Positions 8,213-17,000 of a stretch of 40,247 nucleotides of DNA are shown here, piece after piece. Source of the stretch: Bacteroidales bacterium (GTDB taxonomy: Bacteria > Bacteroidota > Bacteroidia > Bacteroidales > UBA932); contig JAEDLE010000013.1 of the NCBI GenBank assembly GCA_016295455.1, positions 1 through 40,247 on the forward strand, written 5' to 3'. The position numbers and the translations under genes are program-made. The notes under the pieces were generated by a model that was not told where the DNA came from, did no database searches, and saw only the letters and a list, made by a program, of their open reading frames with translations. Position 1 is the first letter of the stretch. The number at the start of each line of letters is the position of its first letter.

Positions 8213-8242
8213 CAAAGGTACGCATATTTCTTTAATATTCAA
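8213..8242 (-). promoter_or_regulatory. Promoter of the rplC-rpsC operon
   Basis: On the minus strand TACCTTTG (8220-8213) matches the Bacteroidota -7 consensus TAnnTTTG exactly. A TTG at 8242-8240 sits 19 bases upstream, the expected -33 spacing. It lies 63 bases before the rplC start in an AT-rich region shared with the divergent cdaA promoter. Confidence 0.85.
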
Positions 8243-8287
8243 TAAGTTTTCCACAATTTTTTTAACATATGACAAAGGCTCGGGCCG

Positions 8288-8314
8288 TTGATACACATTT
8301 ATTTATTATCTTTG
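8288..8314 (+). promoter_or_regulatory. Promoter of the cdaA-mutS2-yraN operon
   Basis: TATCTTTG at 8307-8314 is an exact TAnnTTTG match, with TTG at 8288-8290 upstream (16-base spacer, slightly short). It places transcription start near 8320. This excludes an in-frame ATG at 8288 as the cdaA start and supports the ATG at 8372. Confidence 0.75.
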
Positions 8315-8371
8315 CCTGACGGCCGGGCCTTATCCGGGCGGACCGGACAATTACAACAAAGACAGACCCCG

Positions 8372-9184
8372 ATGCTTCTCGACCTTTTCGGATTCCTCAG
8401 CCTGACCTTCACCGACATACTGGACATATGCCTGGTCGGACTCATCATATACGTGCTCGTCAGGTGGATCAAGGATTCCCCCGCGATGAACATATTCCTG
8501 GCCATCTTCGTGATATATGCCCTGATGCTGGTGGTGGACGCGCTCCATATGAAGCTGATGAGCAGGCTGATAAGCACCTTCGTGGACGTGGGTGTGATAG
8601 CCCTGGTCGTCATATTCCAGCCAGAGATCAGGCATTTCCTGATGAGGCTCGGAGTGGAGGCCCACGGTGTTCCGCTGGTCAACAGGCTGTTCGGAGGCAA
8701 GGAAAGGGAGATGGACAAGACTTCGGTGAACGAGATAACCGAGGCCTGCAACAGGATGTCCGCAGACAAGACCGGAGCCCTCATCGTGATTCCGCACAAG
8801 GTGAGCTTGGAGCACATAGTCGAAACCGGGGACAAGATTGACGCGCACGTGAGCAGGAGGCTGCTGATGAACCTGTTCTTCAAGAACTCCCCGCTCCACG
8901 ACGGGGCCGTGATAGTCAGCGGCGACAGGGTGATTGCGGCAAGATGCACCCTCCCGATAACGGAAAGGACCGACATCCCGGCCCAGTTCGGAATGAGGCA
9001 CAAGGCGGCCATAGGCATCACCGAGGAATCGGACGCGGACGTCATCGTGGTCTCCGAGGAGACCGGCAGGATTTCCTTCGTGAAGGGCGGGAAAGTCACC
9101 CCCATCGGAAACATCAACGAGCTCAAGCTTCTGCTTGGCGCCGCTTTCTCGGGGACGGGAACTGAGAGGAAGAAGAGGATATGA
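8372..9184 (+). CDS. cdaA: Diadenylate cyclase CdaA (DisA_N domain, membrane-bound)
   Basis: CdaA makes the second messenger c-di-AMP from two ATP. That messenger controls potassium, osmolyte and cell-wall balance in many bacteria. The 270-residue protein begins with about three membrane segments (residues 12-30, 40-56, 68-83). The cyclase domain follows, with DGA at 177-179, the second motif at 209-211 and SEETG at 228-232. The second motif reads RHK where RHR is standard, a conservative change. The start at 8372 puts a short leader after the mapped promoter; earlier in-frame codons overlap the promoter. The stop overlaps the mutS2 start (ATGA), so the two are translationally coupled. No cdaR-like or glmM regulator gene is nearby. 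Confidence 0.93.
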   Translation: MLLDLFGFLSLTFTDILDICLVGLIIYVLVRWIKDSPAMNIFLAIFVIYALMLVVDALHMKLMSRLISTFVDVGVIALVVIFQPEIRHFLMRLGVEAHGVPLVNRLFGGKEREMDKTSVNEITEACNRMSADKTGALIVIPHKVSLEHIVETGDKIDAHVSRRLLMNLFFKNSPLHDGAVIVSGDRVIAARCTLPITERTDIPAQFGMRHKAAIGITEESDADVIVVSEETGRISFVKGGKVTPIGNINELKLLLGAAFSGTGTERKKRI

Positions 9185-11730
9185 CAGAGAACATCACAGA
9201 CACGAGGCTCGAGCAGAAACTCGGCTTCGACAGGATAAGAAAAGCCGTCGCAGACCGCTGCAACACTGAATATGCCGCCGCGAGGGTGGCCGGGGAGCAG
9301 TTTTCCTCAGACCCGAAGGAGATACGTTCGAGGCTGCTGCTGACCGACGAGATGAGACTGATACTGATGTTCGAGGACAGTTTCCCGACCAACGGCTACA
9401 TCGACTGCGTGCATTTCCTCGAGCTGCTCAGGGGCGAGGGCGCGAACATAGACCTGCTTTCGCTGGGCAAGCTCCGCACCCTGCTGGGAACCATATCCGG
9501 AATAGGAGCCTTCTTCGCCGGAATCAAGGACGGGGTTTATCCGAACCTCAAGCGCATGACCTCGGGAATGAAAACCTTCCCGGAAGTCGGCAGAAGGATA
9601 GACGGGATACTCGACAGGCACGGAAACGTCAAGGACACCGCCTCCGACAAACTTTATGAGATACGCCGCTCCCTCAAGGAAAAGGAGAGTTCCGTCTCAA
9701 AGATAGCCGCATCCCTGCTCCGCAAGGCCCAGCAGGAAGGCATAGCCGAAAGCGACGCCAGCGTCACCGTACGCGACGGAAAGATGCTCATCCCCGTCAT
9801 CTCCTCGCACAAGAGGAAGATGGGAGGTTTCGTATATGACGAATCGGCCAGCGGCAAGACCACCTTCATCGAGCCGGTGGAGCTCATCAACATAGAGAAC
9901 GAAATCAGCGAACTGCACTTCGCGGAGGGCAGGGAGATATTCAGGATACTCGCCGAGTTCAGCGACTGGCTGCGCCCTTACGTGCCGGACCTGGTCGACG
10001 GAGCCATATGCATAGCTGAAATCGACTTCATAATGGCGAAGGCGGCGGTGGCGCTGGACCAGATAGCGGGCATGCCGGTGATATCCGCGCAGGGGGAGAT
10101 GGACCTCAGGAAGGCCCGTCATCCGCTGCTGGAGAAGGCCCTCAGGGCCGAAGGCAAGGAAATCGTTCCCCTGACCGTGAACCTCACCCCCGCCAAGCAC
10201 ATACTCCTCATCTCCGGGCCCAATGCCGGAGGCAAGTCCGTATGCCTCAAGACCGTAGGTCTGCTGCAGTACATGTTCCAGTGGGGCATGCTCGTCCCGA
10301 CCTCGGAGAGTTCGGAGCTGACGGTTTTCGACAGGATAATGGTGGACATAGGCGACGGACAGAGCATAGACAACGACCTGAGCACCTACAGCGCCTTCCT
10401 AGACCAGATGCGCCGCATGCTCGAGAAGGCGGATTCGAAGACCCTGGTGCTGATAGATGAATTCGGTTCCGGAACCGAACCGGCAGCCGGCGGGGCCATA
10501 GCCGAGTCCATACTCGCGGAACTCGACCGCAGGGGCTGCTACGGAGTCATCACCACCCATTACACCAACCTCAAGCTATACGCCTCATCGAACGACTGCG
10601 GAGTGGTCAACGGGGCGATGCAGTTCGACTCCTCGAAGATTGCGCCCCTCTTCAGGCTGGAAATCGGAATGCCGGGCAACTCCTTCGCATTCGAACTCGC
10701 CAGAAAGATGGGCCTGCCGGAATATATAGTAAAGGATGCGGAAGGCCGTGCCGGCGAGGAATATGTCGGAATCGAGAAGAACCTGCGCAAGATAGCCCGC
10801 AACCGCAGGGCCCTGGACGAGAAGCTCCAGAAGATACGCAGGACCGACCAGACTCTTGAGAACATCACCGACAGGTACCAGAAGGAGCTCCAGAACATCA
10901 AGCAGCTGAAAAAGGACATACTCGACGAGGCCCACAAGGAGGCGGAGGAAATCGTCAAGGGCGCCAACCGGCAGGTGGAGAACACGATACGCACCATCAG
11001 GGAATCCCAGGCCGAGAAAGAGAAGACCCTCGAGGCCCGCAGGGAGCTTCAGAACTTCGTGTCGATGTTCGCCAGGAGCAAGGAGCAGGAAAAGCAGGAC
11101 AGGGACAACCATATAGAAGAGAAACTCAGGCAGCTCGAAGCCCGCAAGCTCAGGCAGCAGCAGCGCCGCGGCAAGCGCATGGACGACAGGGAGAGGAAGG
11201 AAGCCGAGCGGGCCGGACTCGAGGCGAAGAGGGAGCAGGACTTCAGGAGCGCCCCCCTCAAGGTCGGCGAGAAGGTCAGGGTGAAGGCCAACGGAATGGT
11301 AGGCGAGGTCTCAAAGGTTTCGGACAAGGCCGTGACCATAATCGTGGGCAACATCTCCAGCAAGATGCCGCACGACAGGGTTGAACGCATCACCTCCAAC
11401 GAATTCAAGGAAGCGGTCAGGACCGCCGCCAAATCCGCGCCGGTGACCGTGGTCCAGGACAGTTCCCTCAGGGAGAGGAAACTCAACTTCAAGACCGAGC
11501 TCGACATCAGGGGCGAGAGGGTCGGGGATGCCCTTGACATAGTGATGAAATACGTGGACGACGCCATAATGCTCGGCGTGCCGTCCGTCAGGATAATCCA
11601 CGGCAAGGGCACCGGAGCGCTCAGGGACGAGATCCAGCGCTTCGTCCGCACCACGCCGGGAGTGGCCTCGGTAAAGGACGAGCATATCCAGTACGGCGGA
11701 ACGGGCGTGACTATAGTGGACTTCGAGTGA
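9181..11730 (+). CDS. mutS2: Endonuclease MutS2
   Basis: MutS2 proteins are MutS-related ATPases that lack the mismatch-recognition domain. They have been linked to suppression of recombination and, in Bacillus subtilis, to splitting collided ribosomes. The 849 residues show a lever/clamp helical region and an ABC ATPase with Walker A GPNAGGKS near 346 and Walker B LIDEFGSGTEP near 422. A long charged coiled coil (about 520-690) follows. After a KOW-like region comes a C-terminal Smr nuclease domain from about 773, with LDIRGE and HGKGTGALR. The gene overlaps cdaA by four bases and is followed at once by yraN, forming a compact operon. Confidence 0.96.
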   Translation: MTENITDTRLEQKLGFDRIRKAVADRCNTEYAAARVAGEQFSSDPKEIRSRLLLTDEMRLILMFEDSFPTNGYIDCVHFLELLRGEGANIDLLSLGKLRTLLGTISGIGAFFAGIKDGVYPNLKRMTSGMKTFPEVGRRIDGILDRHGNVKDTASDKLYEIRRSLKEKESSVSKIAASLLRKAQQEGIAESDASVTVRDGKMLIPVISSHKRKMGGFVYDESASGKTTFIEPVELINIENEISELHFAEGREIFRILAEFSDWLRPYVPDLVDGAICIAEIDFIMAKAAVALDQIAGMPVISAQGEMDLRKARHPLLEKALRAEGKEIVPLTVNLTPAKHILLISGPNAGGKSVCLKTVGLLQYMFQWGMLVPTSESSELTVFDRIMVDIGDGQSIDNDLSTYSAFLDQMRRMLEKADSKTLVLIDEFGSGTEPAAGGAIAESILAELDRRGCYGVITTHYTNLKLYASSNDCGVVNGAMQFDSSKIAPLFRLEIGMPGNSFAFELARKMGLPEYIVKDAEGRAGEEYVGIEKNLRKIARNRRALDEKLQKIRRTDQTLENITDRYQKELQNIKQLKKDILDEAHKEAEEIVKGANRQVENTIRTIRESQAEKEKTLEARRELQNFVSMFARSKEQEKQDRDNHIEEKLRQLEARKLRQQQRRGKRMDDRERKEAERAGLEAKREQDFRSAPLKVGEKVRVKANGMVGEVSKVSDKAVTIIVGNISSKMPHDRVERITSNEFKEAVRTAAKSAPVTVVQDSSLRERKLNFKTELDIRGERVGDALDIVMKYVDDAIMLGVPSVRIIHGKGTGALRDEIQRFVRTTPGVASVKDEHIQYGGTGVTIVDFE

Positions 11731-12119
11731 TGGGACAGAAGAAAGGACAGGCGGGGGCGAAGATAGGAAGGATGGGAGAGGATGCCGCCTGCACGCACCT
11801 CTGTTCGCTTGGACAGACCATCCTGGAGAGGAACTGGCGCTGCGGGCATCTGGAGACGGACATCATCAGCCTCGGCAGCGACGGCATACACTTCGTCGAA
11901 GTCAAGGCCAGGGTCGCCCCTTCAACCACCGACCCCTCCGAAAACGTAGGCTACGCCAAGCAAAGGAATATGGCAAAGGCGGCCGCCAGATACCTTGCCA
12001 CCAAGGGCTCCGGTCTGGGTGACCAGGAGATATGGTTCGATGTCGTGAGCGTGCTTTTCGAGGGCGGGAAGGCTTCTGTCGACTACCTCAAGGGCGCTTT
12101 CCTGCCCCTGGGCTTATGA
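11730..12119 (+). CDS. YraN family protein (UPF0102, endonuclease-like fold)
   Basis: The 129-residue product belongs to UPF0102, a family with a Holliday-junction-resolvase-like nuclease fold and no settled function. The family pattern is visible: GRMGEDAA (13-20), RNWRCGHLETDII (34-46) and FVEVKAR (55-61). The Asp44, Glu57 and Lys59 equivalents form the PD-(D/E)XK-type site. The more usual GEID is HLETD here, which keeps the acidic residue. The ATG overlaps the mutS2 stop by one base (TGATG). A GTG one codon earlier is also possible. The operon setting with mutS2 fits a DNA-processing role, but that is inference. Confidence 0.88.
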   Translation: MGQKKGQAGAKIGRMGEDAACTHLCSLGQTILERNWRCGHLETDIISLGSDGIHFVEVKARVAPSTTDPSENVGYAKQRNMAKAAARYLATKGSGLGDQEIWFDVVSVLFEGGKASVDYLKGAFLPLGL

Positions 12120-12144
12120 TTTTTCATTTATTTTCCTATATTTG
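12115..12144 (+). promoter_or_regulatory. Candidate promoter of the YeiH-family transporter gene
   Basis: TATATTTG at 12137-12144 is an exact TAnnTTTG match, 57 bases before the ATG at 12202. The -33 side is T-rich (TTTTTC) without a perfect TTG. Several in-frame start codons upstream of 12202 fall in or just after this element, so the later ATG is preferred. Confidence 0.65.
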
Positions 12145-12201
12145 CCTTTATTGCCACTTCGGCGGCATGTACAAAACGTGTATCACCTAACTGACAAGAA
12201 A

Positions 12202-13533
12202 ATGAAATCCAACATTTCTGACCTTTGGAAGAAGGAAGACTGGCTTGCCGTCTGGATAGGCGCGGTCATTATCCTCATCGCCTGCATAGGCGTCCTCACA
12301 GGCGGCTTCGATTTCTCCGCCCTCAAGTTCTCGACCTGGCATCTGTGGGAGAACGTTGAAGAGAAGAAATCTCTCCTCGCCCAGTTCAACGGAGCGTTCC
12401 TGGTCAAGCTTCTCCGCACTTTCGCAGTTGTCACCATACTGTTCTCAGCCGGCATCAAGCTTATGGGAGGCAAGCTCAGGAAATTCCTTCCCGCTTTCGC
12501 CGCCCTCTTTGTCATCGCAGTGATAGTCAGGCTGGTAAGCGCCGAGTTTACCCTCAACAGATATCTTGAGTGGGCATTCTGGGCACTGCTCATAGGCCTG
12601 CTCATCGCCAACACCGTCGGCACTCCTGAATGGCTCAAGCCTGCCATCCAGACCGAGTTCTACATCAAGACCGGTCTTGTGATAATGGGCTTCTCAGTGC
12701 TCTTCTCCAACATAGCGAAGTTCGGTCTCTACGGTCTCGGCATCGCCTGGATAGTGACCCCTATCGTAATTCTCTTCATATGGTGGTTCGGAACCAGGGT
12801 GCTCAAGATTGACAACAAGCCTCTGGTGATAACGCTCGCCGCCGCGACATCAGTCTGCGGAACCAGTGCGGCAATCGCTACCGGAGCCGCAGCAAATGCT
12901 AAGAAGAACGACCTCTCCATCGCAGTGTCCATATCCATCATATTTACCATACTTATGATGGTGTTCGAGCCTATGATAATCAAGGCCTGCGGAATGAGCC
13001 CGATTATGGGCGGCTCCCTCATCGGAGGTACAGTCGACTCGACCGGTGCGGTTGTGGTCGCAGGTACCGCCCTCGGTGAAGAGGCCCAGAAGGCGGCAGT
13101 CCTCGTGAAATCCATCCAGAACATACTCATCGGATTCATCGCATTCGCCGTGGCCGTGTTCTTCGCGACCAAGGTGGAGAAGACCGGAACCGCAAGCGTG
13201 GGAGCAGGCGAGATCTGGTACCGCTTCCCTAAGTTCATCCTCGGTTTCTTCGCGGCATCCCTCGTGGCTTCATTCATCATCCAGCCACTCGCAGGCGCAG
13301 ACGCAGTGAAGAGTATCAACGGAGTTCTCGACCAGTACAAGAACTGGGCGTTCGTCCTCGCTTTCACCAGCATAGGCCTCAGCACCAACTTCAAGGACAT
13401 CATCAAGCAGATGCAGGGTGGAAAGGTACTCTGGCTCTATGTGATAGGCCAGGCATTCAACATCGCCCTCACCCTCTTCGCAGTCTGGTTCCTTCTCTCA
13501 GGCACCATCTTCCCTATCCCTGTACTCGACTAG
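12202..13533 (+). CDS. YeiH-family putative sulfate exporter (UPF0324)
   Basis: The product is a 443-residue inner-membrane protein with about ten or more hydrophobic segments. UPF0324 (Cons_hypoth698) members are called putative sulfate exporters by homology to a few studied proteins, but their substrate is not firmly known. Recognisable are KTGLVIMGFSVLF, the Cys-containing AATSVCGTSAAIATG core motif, and GGTVDSTGAVV. An N-terminal pair of membrane segments precedes the conserved part, as in other Bacteroidota members. The start was chosen at MKSNISDLWKK because it follows the promoter and opens with a normal cytoplasmic N-terminus. A small membrane protein gene follows after 21 bases. Confidence 0.85.
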   Translation: MKSNISDLWKKEDWLAVWIGAVIILIACIGVLTGGFDFSALKFSTWHLWENVEEKKSLLAQFNGAFLVKLLRTFAVVTILFSAGIKLMGGKLRKFLPAFAALFVIAVIVRLVSAEFTLNRYLEWAFWALLIGLLIANTVGTPEWLKPAIQTEFYIKTGLVIMGFSVLFSNIAKFGLYGLGIAWIVTPIVILFIWWFGTRVLKIDNKPLVITLAAATSVCGTSAAIATGAAANAKKNDLSIAVSISIIFTILMMVFEPMIIKACGMSPIMGGSLIGGTVDSTGAVVVAGTALGEEAQKAAVLVKSIQNILIGFIAFAVAVFFATKVEKTGTASVGAGEIWYRFPKFILGFFAASLVASFIIQPLAGADAVKSINGVLDQYKNWAFVLAFTSIGLSTNFKDIIKQMQGGKVLWLYVIGQAFNIALTLFAVWFLLSGTIFPIPVLD

Positions 13534-13554
13534 GACCGTCAAGGAAGAAGCCTG

Positions 13555-13842
13555 ATGGCCGACAGAAAAAAAATACTGAAGGTGCTCGCCAAGCTTGCTA
13601 CGGCATGCCTAGTGGCGGGCACCTTGATTACTGCCCTGGTGATAATGGCCAGGAGGGACGGGCTGTCCGACCAGCTTGACTTCGGAGCCGGGGCATATTA
13701 CTATGCCGACATACCCGATTTCCAGAAATATGTCCGGGACGATGTCTATTCCGACTCGTTCCCGGACATACTGTACTGGATAATATTTCTCGCCTGGGGC
13801 GGACTGATGTACTGGCTTTGGCGATGGATAGACAGGCACTGA
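13555..13842 (+). CDS. Small two-span membrane protein of unknown function
   Basis: I do not recognise a family for this 95-residue protein. It has a basic N-terminus (MADRKKILK) and a first membrane segment at about 11-31. An acidic, tyrosine-rich middle contains YYYADIPDFQKYV and would face the periplasm. A second membrane segment at about 71-89 is rich in Trp and ends in basic residues. The gene lies 21 bases after the YeiH-type transporter gene on the same strand, so a role as its partner or accessory subunit is possible but unproven. Coding is supported by the clean start, the codon usage (ATA, AGG) and the plausible topology. It converges on the large minus-strand gene with a 5-base gap. 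Confidence 0.75.
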   Translation: MADRKKILKVLAKLATACLVAGTLITALVIMARRDGLSDQLDFGAGAYYYADIPDFQKYVRDDVYSDSFPDILYWIIFLAWGGLMYWLWRWIDRH

Positions 13843-13847
13843 AGCCG

Positions 13848-16800
13848 CTATAGCTTCATGTTGAACACCATGCCGGCATACACGTCGCTCACCCCGTCAA
13901 AGCCCGGCAGGTCCATGCCTGAGCCTCCGTTCAGGTCCAGGGTGAAGCCTATGGACGTCTCGAAAGGCAGCCAGAAGAAGTTCGCCAGCCTGAAGGTGAA
14001 TTCCGCTCCTGCGCTGTAAAGGGACCAGGCTTCCTGCCCATAGGAAGCGGGGAAGGCCGCAAGCGTCAGGTCGGCGTGAGGCTTGACCACGGCGTGAGTC
14101 ACCCTGAAAAGCGAGCCCAGGCCGAACTCCACACGGAAAGGAATGGAGTAGTCAAGCGTACATTTGAGCATATCCGGAGCCAGACCGCTCAGGCTTCCGC
14201 CGGCGAAACCCCTCGGCAGCACATTGACCTGCGACTCCTGGAAAAGCGCTCCGAAAGAATGCAGGTATATGGAGGTGAACTTCATACCCTGGGTGCGCGT
14301 AATACCCGGCAGATAAGCATACATGTAGGCATATGCCCCTGCGGAATAGATGTCCGTGAGCGCGAGACGGGCGCTGAAACCGAGTTCCGCGCCTACGCCG
14401 AGGCGGGGGTATTCGAGGGAAGGAGCCTTGGCCTGCACCATATACCCCGTAACAGAGGCGGAAAGGCTGTGCATCAGCACCTTGCGATCCGATTCAATGC
14501 CCTGGAAAATCGGTGCATAGCTGCCCTCGAGGGCCTGGTCAAGCCCGAAATGAACCAGTGAGCGGTCATACAGGTCATTGGAAAAACGGTAGCTCAGTCT
14601 CGGCGTGATGCCGCGGTACCAGCCGGAAGAAGAAGTGCTCAGCGGAAGATAAATCTGTATCTTCGAACGGAAGGAAGGGCGCTCCAGGTAAGCAGATCCA
14701 ACCCTCTGGACCTGAAGGTCTTCAGAATCGAAGGCATATCTCCTGTAATAGTAGGCCGGACGGCCGCCGAAATCCAGGTCAGCCTCGATGACCGGATACA
14801 GGCCGGTGTAATTGAATCTCACCTGCCCGGAATGAGGGTAAGCCACCTTGCTCCAGGGACTGTAACCATATGCAAATGAACCATATGCGGTTCCAAGGTC
14901 ATTCTGATAGAAGGCCGTGACCCCGAGACCAGCGAGGCTGTTGACCACGTCCATGTTGATGGCGGAGAAATTGTCGTAGTCTATTTTCAGCGGGCACCAG
15001 GAGTGGAAACGGAAGAGATGCGCAGCCTTGGAATAATTCCGGGGTCCGGAAATCTCCACAACCATCTGCTCAGTGCGGTCCTGTTCGCCTCCCTGCAGCC
15101 TCTCCTGACGGGAAAGGGTCTCGGCGACCGGGTCACGGTAAACGCTGGAGAAATCCACCGGTGCAGACCTGAGATCCTCCAGGCGGGTCACATAAAGGCT
15201 GCGGCCCTCCCCCTTGCGCCGTCCATTGCCGAAACGCGCCCCCTGCATAGTGTAGCACAGGCTGTCCCCGACAAACACAGGGTCATCGGCGCCATAGCGC
15301 GTTGCTGTCAGCTGGCGCAGTTCCCCGCGTGAAAAGCCGTAGACCTCATCCACTCCCGTCCTGTCGGAAACGAACACCACCCCCTCAGGAGCAGGCTTGA
15401 GCGCCGAGATCTGCACCGGAGCGGGGCTCAGCAGCTCGCGGAACTCCCCGTCAAACGCATACAGGCCCATCCCGTCGCCCTTCACGACGCTCAGCACCAT
15501 CCCCTCGTCGTCCGTCCAGGCTATCTTCACCGGCCTCACACCCGAAGGCGCCACGGCTGCGGAAAGCAGGGACCCGTCTTCCGGGGATATGGTGACGAGC
15601 CTGCAGCTGCCGTCCGGCCTGTATTCCACCGCCGCCACTGCCGAACCGTCCGGTGAAGGGCAGGGATTGAAGAGCCTGCCTTTCTGCGTGAGGCAGCGCA
15701 CGTTCCACTTTCCCGACGAAAGGTCTATGAAACAAATGCGCGAACTCGCCTCAAGCGCCCAGCGTTCATCCCTGAAGGTCTCGCTCCAATAGAGCCTGTC
15801 CGTCACGGAATCATACGCAAGGTCCGAACTTGTCGCGGCGAAAGGCCTCAGTTCCCTGACCTCCCCTTCCGGGGATATGGCAACGAGGCTTCTGGTGTTC
15901 ACCATGCCCGAGCGCAGGGCGAGCAGCCCGGCAGAAGTCATCTCAGGGCTGTCGATCTCCTCATACCAGGAAGGAATGGCGGTCAACTGCCGCGAGTCTA
16001 TGAACGGTCCACGGCGGGCGGCATTCTCCGACCATATGCTGTGGTAATTCTGCAGTATCTCCTCGAACGCGTCGTTGAAACGCTTCCCTGAAACCCTGGA
16101 TATGTTGCGCCTGAAAGTGTCGTATCGCAGGGGGTTGCGGCTGATGCGGCCATAGTAGTTGTCCATAAAAAGCGGATCGTCATAGAAGACCCTGACACCG
16201 GCCAGCATCAGGTAGCCGAAGGCATACTGGTCGGGAGTATAATGTCTCCAGGACCCATAACGCCATCTGTACCAGTTTCTCCAGTCCCCGTTGTCGAAGG
16301 CCGGCATATAATAGTTGAGGAAATCTCCAGAACGTCCGCGCCCGCTCGCGCTGAGCCCGGTCTCGGCGACCACGGCATCGCCTTCCATCAGGAAGCGGTT
16401 GGCATAGATGGCGGCGACGGCACTCGGGAACAAGTCCCCGACCAGCCAGTGGAAAGGCCTGAAGAAGCCGTCATATCCAAGCTGCATCTGAGAGACATGC
16501 CGCGACTCGTGAATGGCCAGGCTCTTCTCCCAGACCATCGGCTCGGGATCATAGGGGTCCGGAAGGCTGTATATATCCATACGGCGTGGAGCCCAGGTGA
16601 CCGAGGCATTGGATATGCCGCTGAAATTGTGAAGAATCACGGGCATCTTTGCCCTGTACAGCTCTCCCGGAGCATAAGTGCCTGTCCGGGAGACCGGTAT
16701 CCTGTATTTCGAAAGATTCCCGGCATATACCGTGGCCAGCGAGTCCATCCCGCGCGGATATACCACCCGGAAATGTTCGGTCTCCAGCTGCGACCATCTG

Positions 16801-16919
16801 ACCCTGGCCGGATTGTCGCCCGGAGTACTGAACTGTGCCTGCGCCCTGAAAGGCAGTACAAGCAGGGCCAGGCATAGCGCCAGGCGCAAATTGCGGAGTA
16901 TTTCTGTCTCTTTTTTCAT
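13848..16919 (-). CDS. HExxH peptidase-like / beta-propeller / outer-membrane barrel protein
   Basis: The 1023-residue exported protein has a signal peptide (MKKETEILRNLRLALCLALL..., cleavage near AQAQ at 26-29). Residues about 30-320 contain HESRH at 137-141 and an EG(D) at 179-181, the layout of a gluzincin zinc peptidase (HExxH plus a downstream Glu). Residues about 330-640 hold TolB/PD40-like propeller blades (for example CPSPDGSAVAAVEY and VFVSDRTGVDEVYGF). The C-terminal part, about 690-1023, has alternating strands and ends in MVFNMKL, like an outer-membrane barrel. The protein is therefore probably anchored in the outer membrane. Which side the peptidase faces is unknown. The start was taken at the signal peptide; the frame stays open 31 codons upstream into the intergenic region. 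Confidence 0.85.
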   Translation of the reverse strand: MKKETEILRNLRLALCLALLVLPFRAQAQFSTPGDNPARVRWSQLETEHFRVVYPRGMDSLATVYAGNLSKYRIPVSRTGTYAPGELYRAKMPVILHNFSGISNASVTWAPRRMDIYSLPDPYDPEPMVWEKSLAIHESRHVSQMQLGYDGFFRPFHWLVGDLFPSAVAAIYANRFLMEGDAVVAETGLSASGRGRSGDFLNYYMPAFDNGDWRNWYRWRYGSWRHYTPDQYAFGYLMLAGVRVFYDDPLFMDNYYGRISRNPLRYDTFRRNISRVSGKRFNDAFEEILQNYHSIWSENAARRGPFIDSRQLTAIPSWYEEIDSPEMTSAGLLALRSGMVNTRSLVAISPEGEVRELRPFAATSSDLAYDSVTDRLYWSETFRDERWALEASSRICFIDLSSGKWNVRCLTQKGRLFNPCPSPDGSAVAAVEYRPDGSCRLVTISPEDGSLLSAAVAPSGVRPVKIAWTDDEGMVLSVVKGDGMGLYAFDGEFRELLSPAPVQISALKPAPEGVVFVSDRTGVDEVYGFSRGELRQLTATRYGADDPVFVGDSLCYTMQGARFGNGRRKGEGRSLYVTRLEDLRSAPVDFSSVYRDPVAETLSRQERLQGGEQDRTEQMVVEISGPRNYSKAAHLFRFHSWCPLKIDYDNFSAINMDVVNSLAGLGVTAFYQNDLGTAYGSFAYGYSPWSKVAYPHSGQVRFNYTGLYPVIEADLDFGGRPAYYYRRYAFDSEDLQVQRVGSAYLERPSFRSKIQIYLPLSTSSSGWYRGITPRLSYRFSNDLYDRSLVHFGLDQALEGSYAPIFQGIESDRKVLMHSLSASVTGYMVQAKAPSLEYPRLGVGAELGFSARLALTDIYSAGAYAYMYAYLPGITRTQGMKFTSIYLHSFGALFQESQVNVLPRGFAGGSLSGLAPDMLKCTLDYSIPFRVEFGLGSLFRVTHAVVKPHADLTLAAFPASYGQEAWSLYSAGAEFTFRLANFFWLPFETSIGFTLDLNGGSGMDLPGFDGVSDVYAGMVFNMKL

Positions 16920-16941
16920 CAATGCAAATATCTCATAATTT

Positions 16942-16965
16942 TTTGAGATATTCTTAGTATTTTTG
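16942..16965 (+). promoter_or_regulatory. Candidate promoter of the 17001 lipoprotein operon
   Basis: TATTTTTG at 16958-16965 fits TAnnTTTG. A TTTG at 16942-16945 is nearer than the usual -33 distance, so only the -7 element is convincing. The 81-base gap also has to contain the promoter for the minus-strand gene starting at 16919, for which GATATTTG (one mismatch) is visible on the other strand. Confidence 0.5.
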
Positions 16966-17000
16966 TGAGTCGGCCCAAGAAAAAGCCGCAACACAAAGCA

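Noticed and set aside
13840..13858. TGAAGC...GCTTCA hairpin between the convergent genes as a terminator
   Set aside because: The stem is only six base pairs, lies within the ends of both coding regions, and has no U-rich tail on either side.
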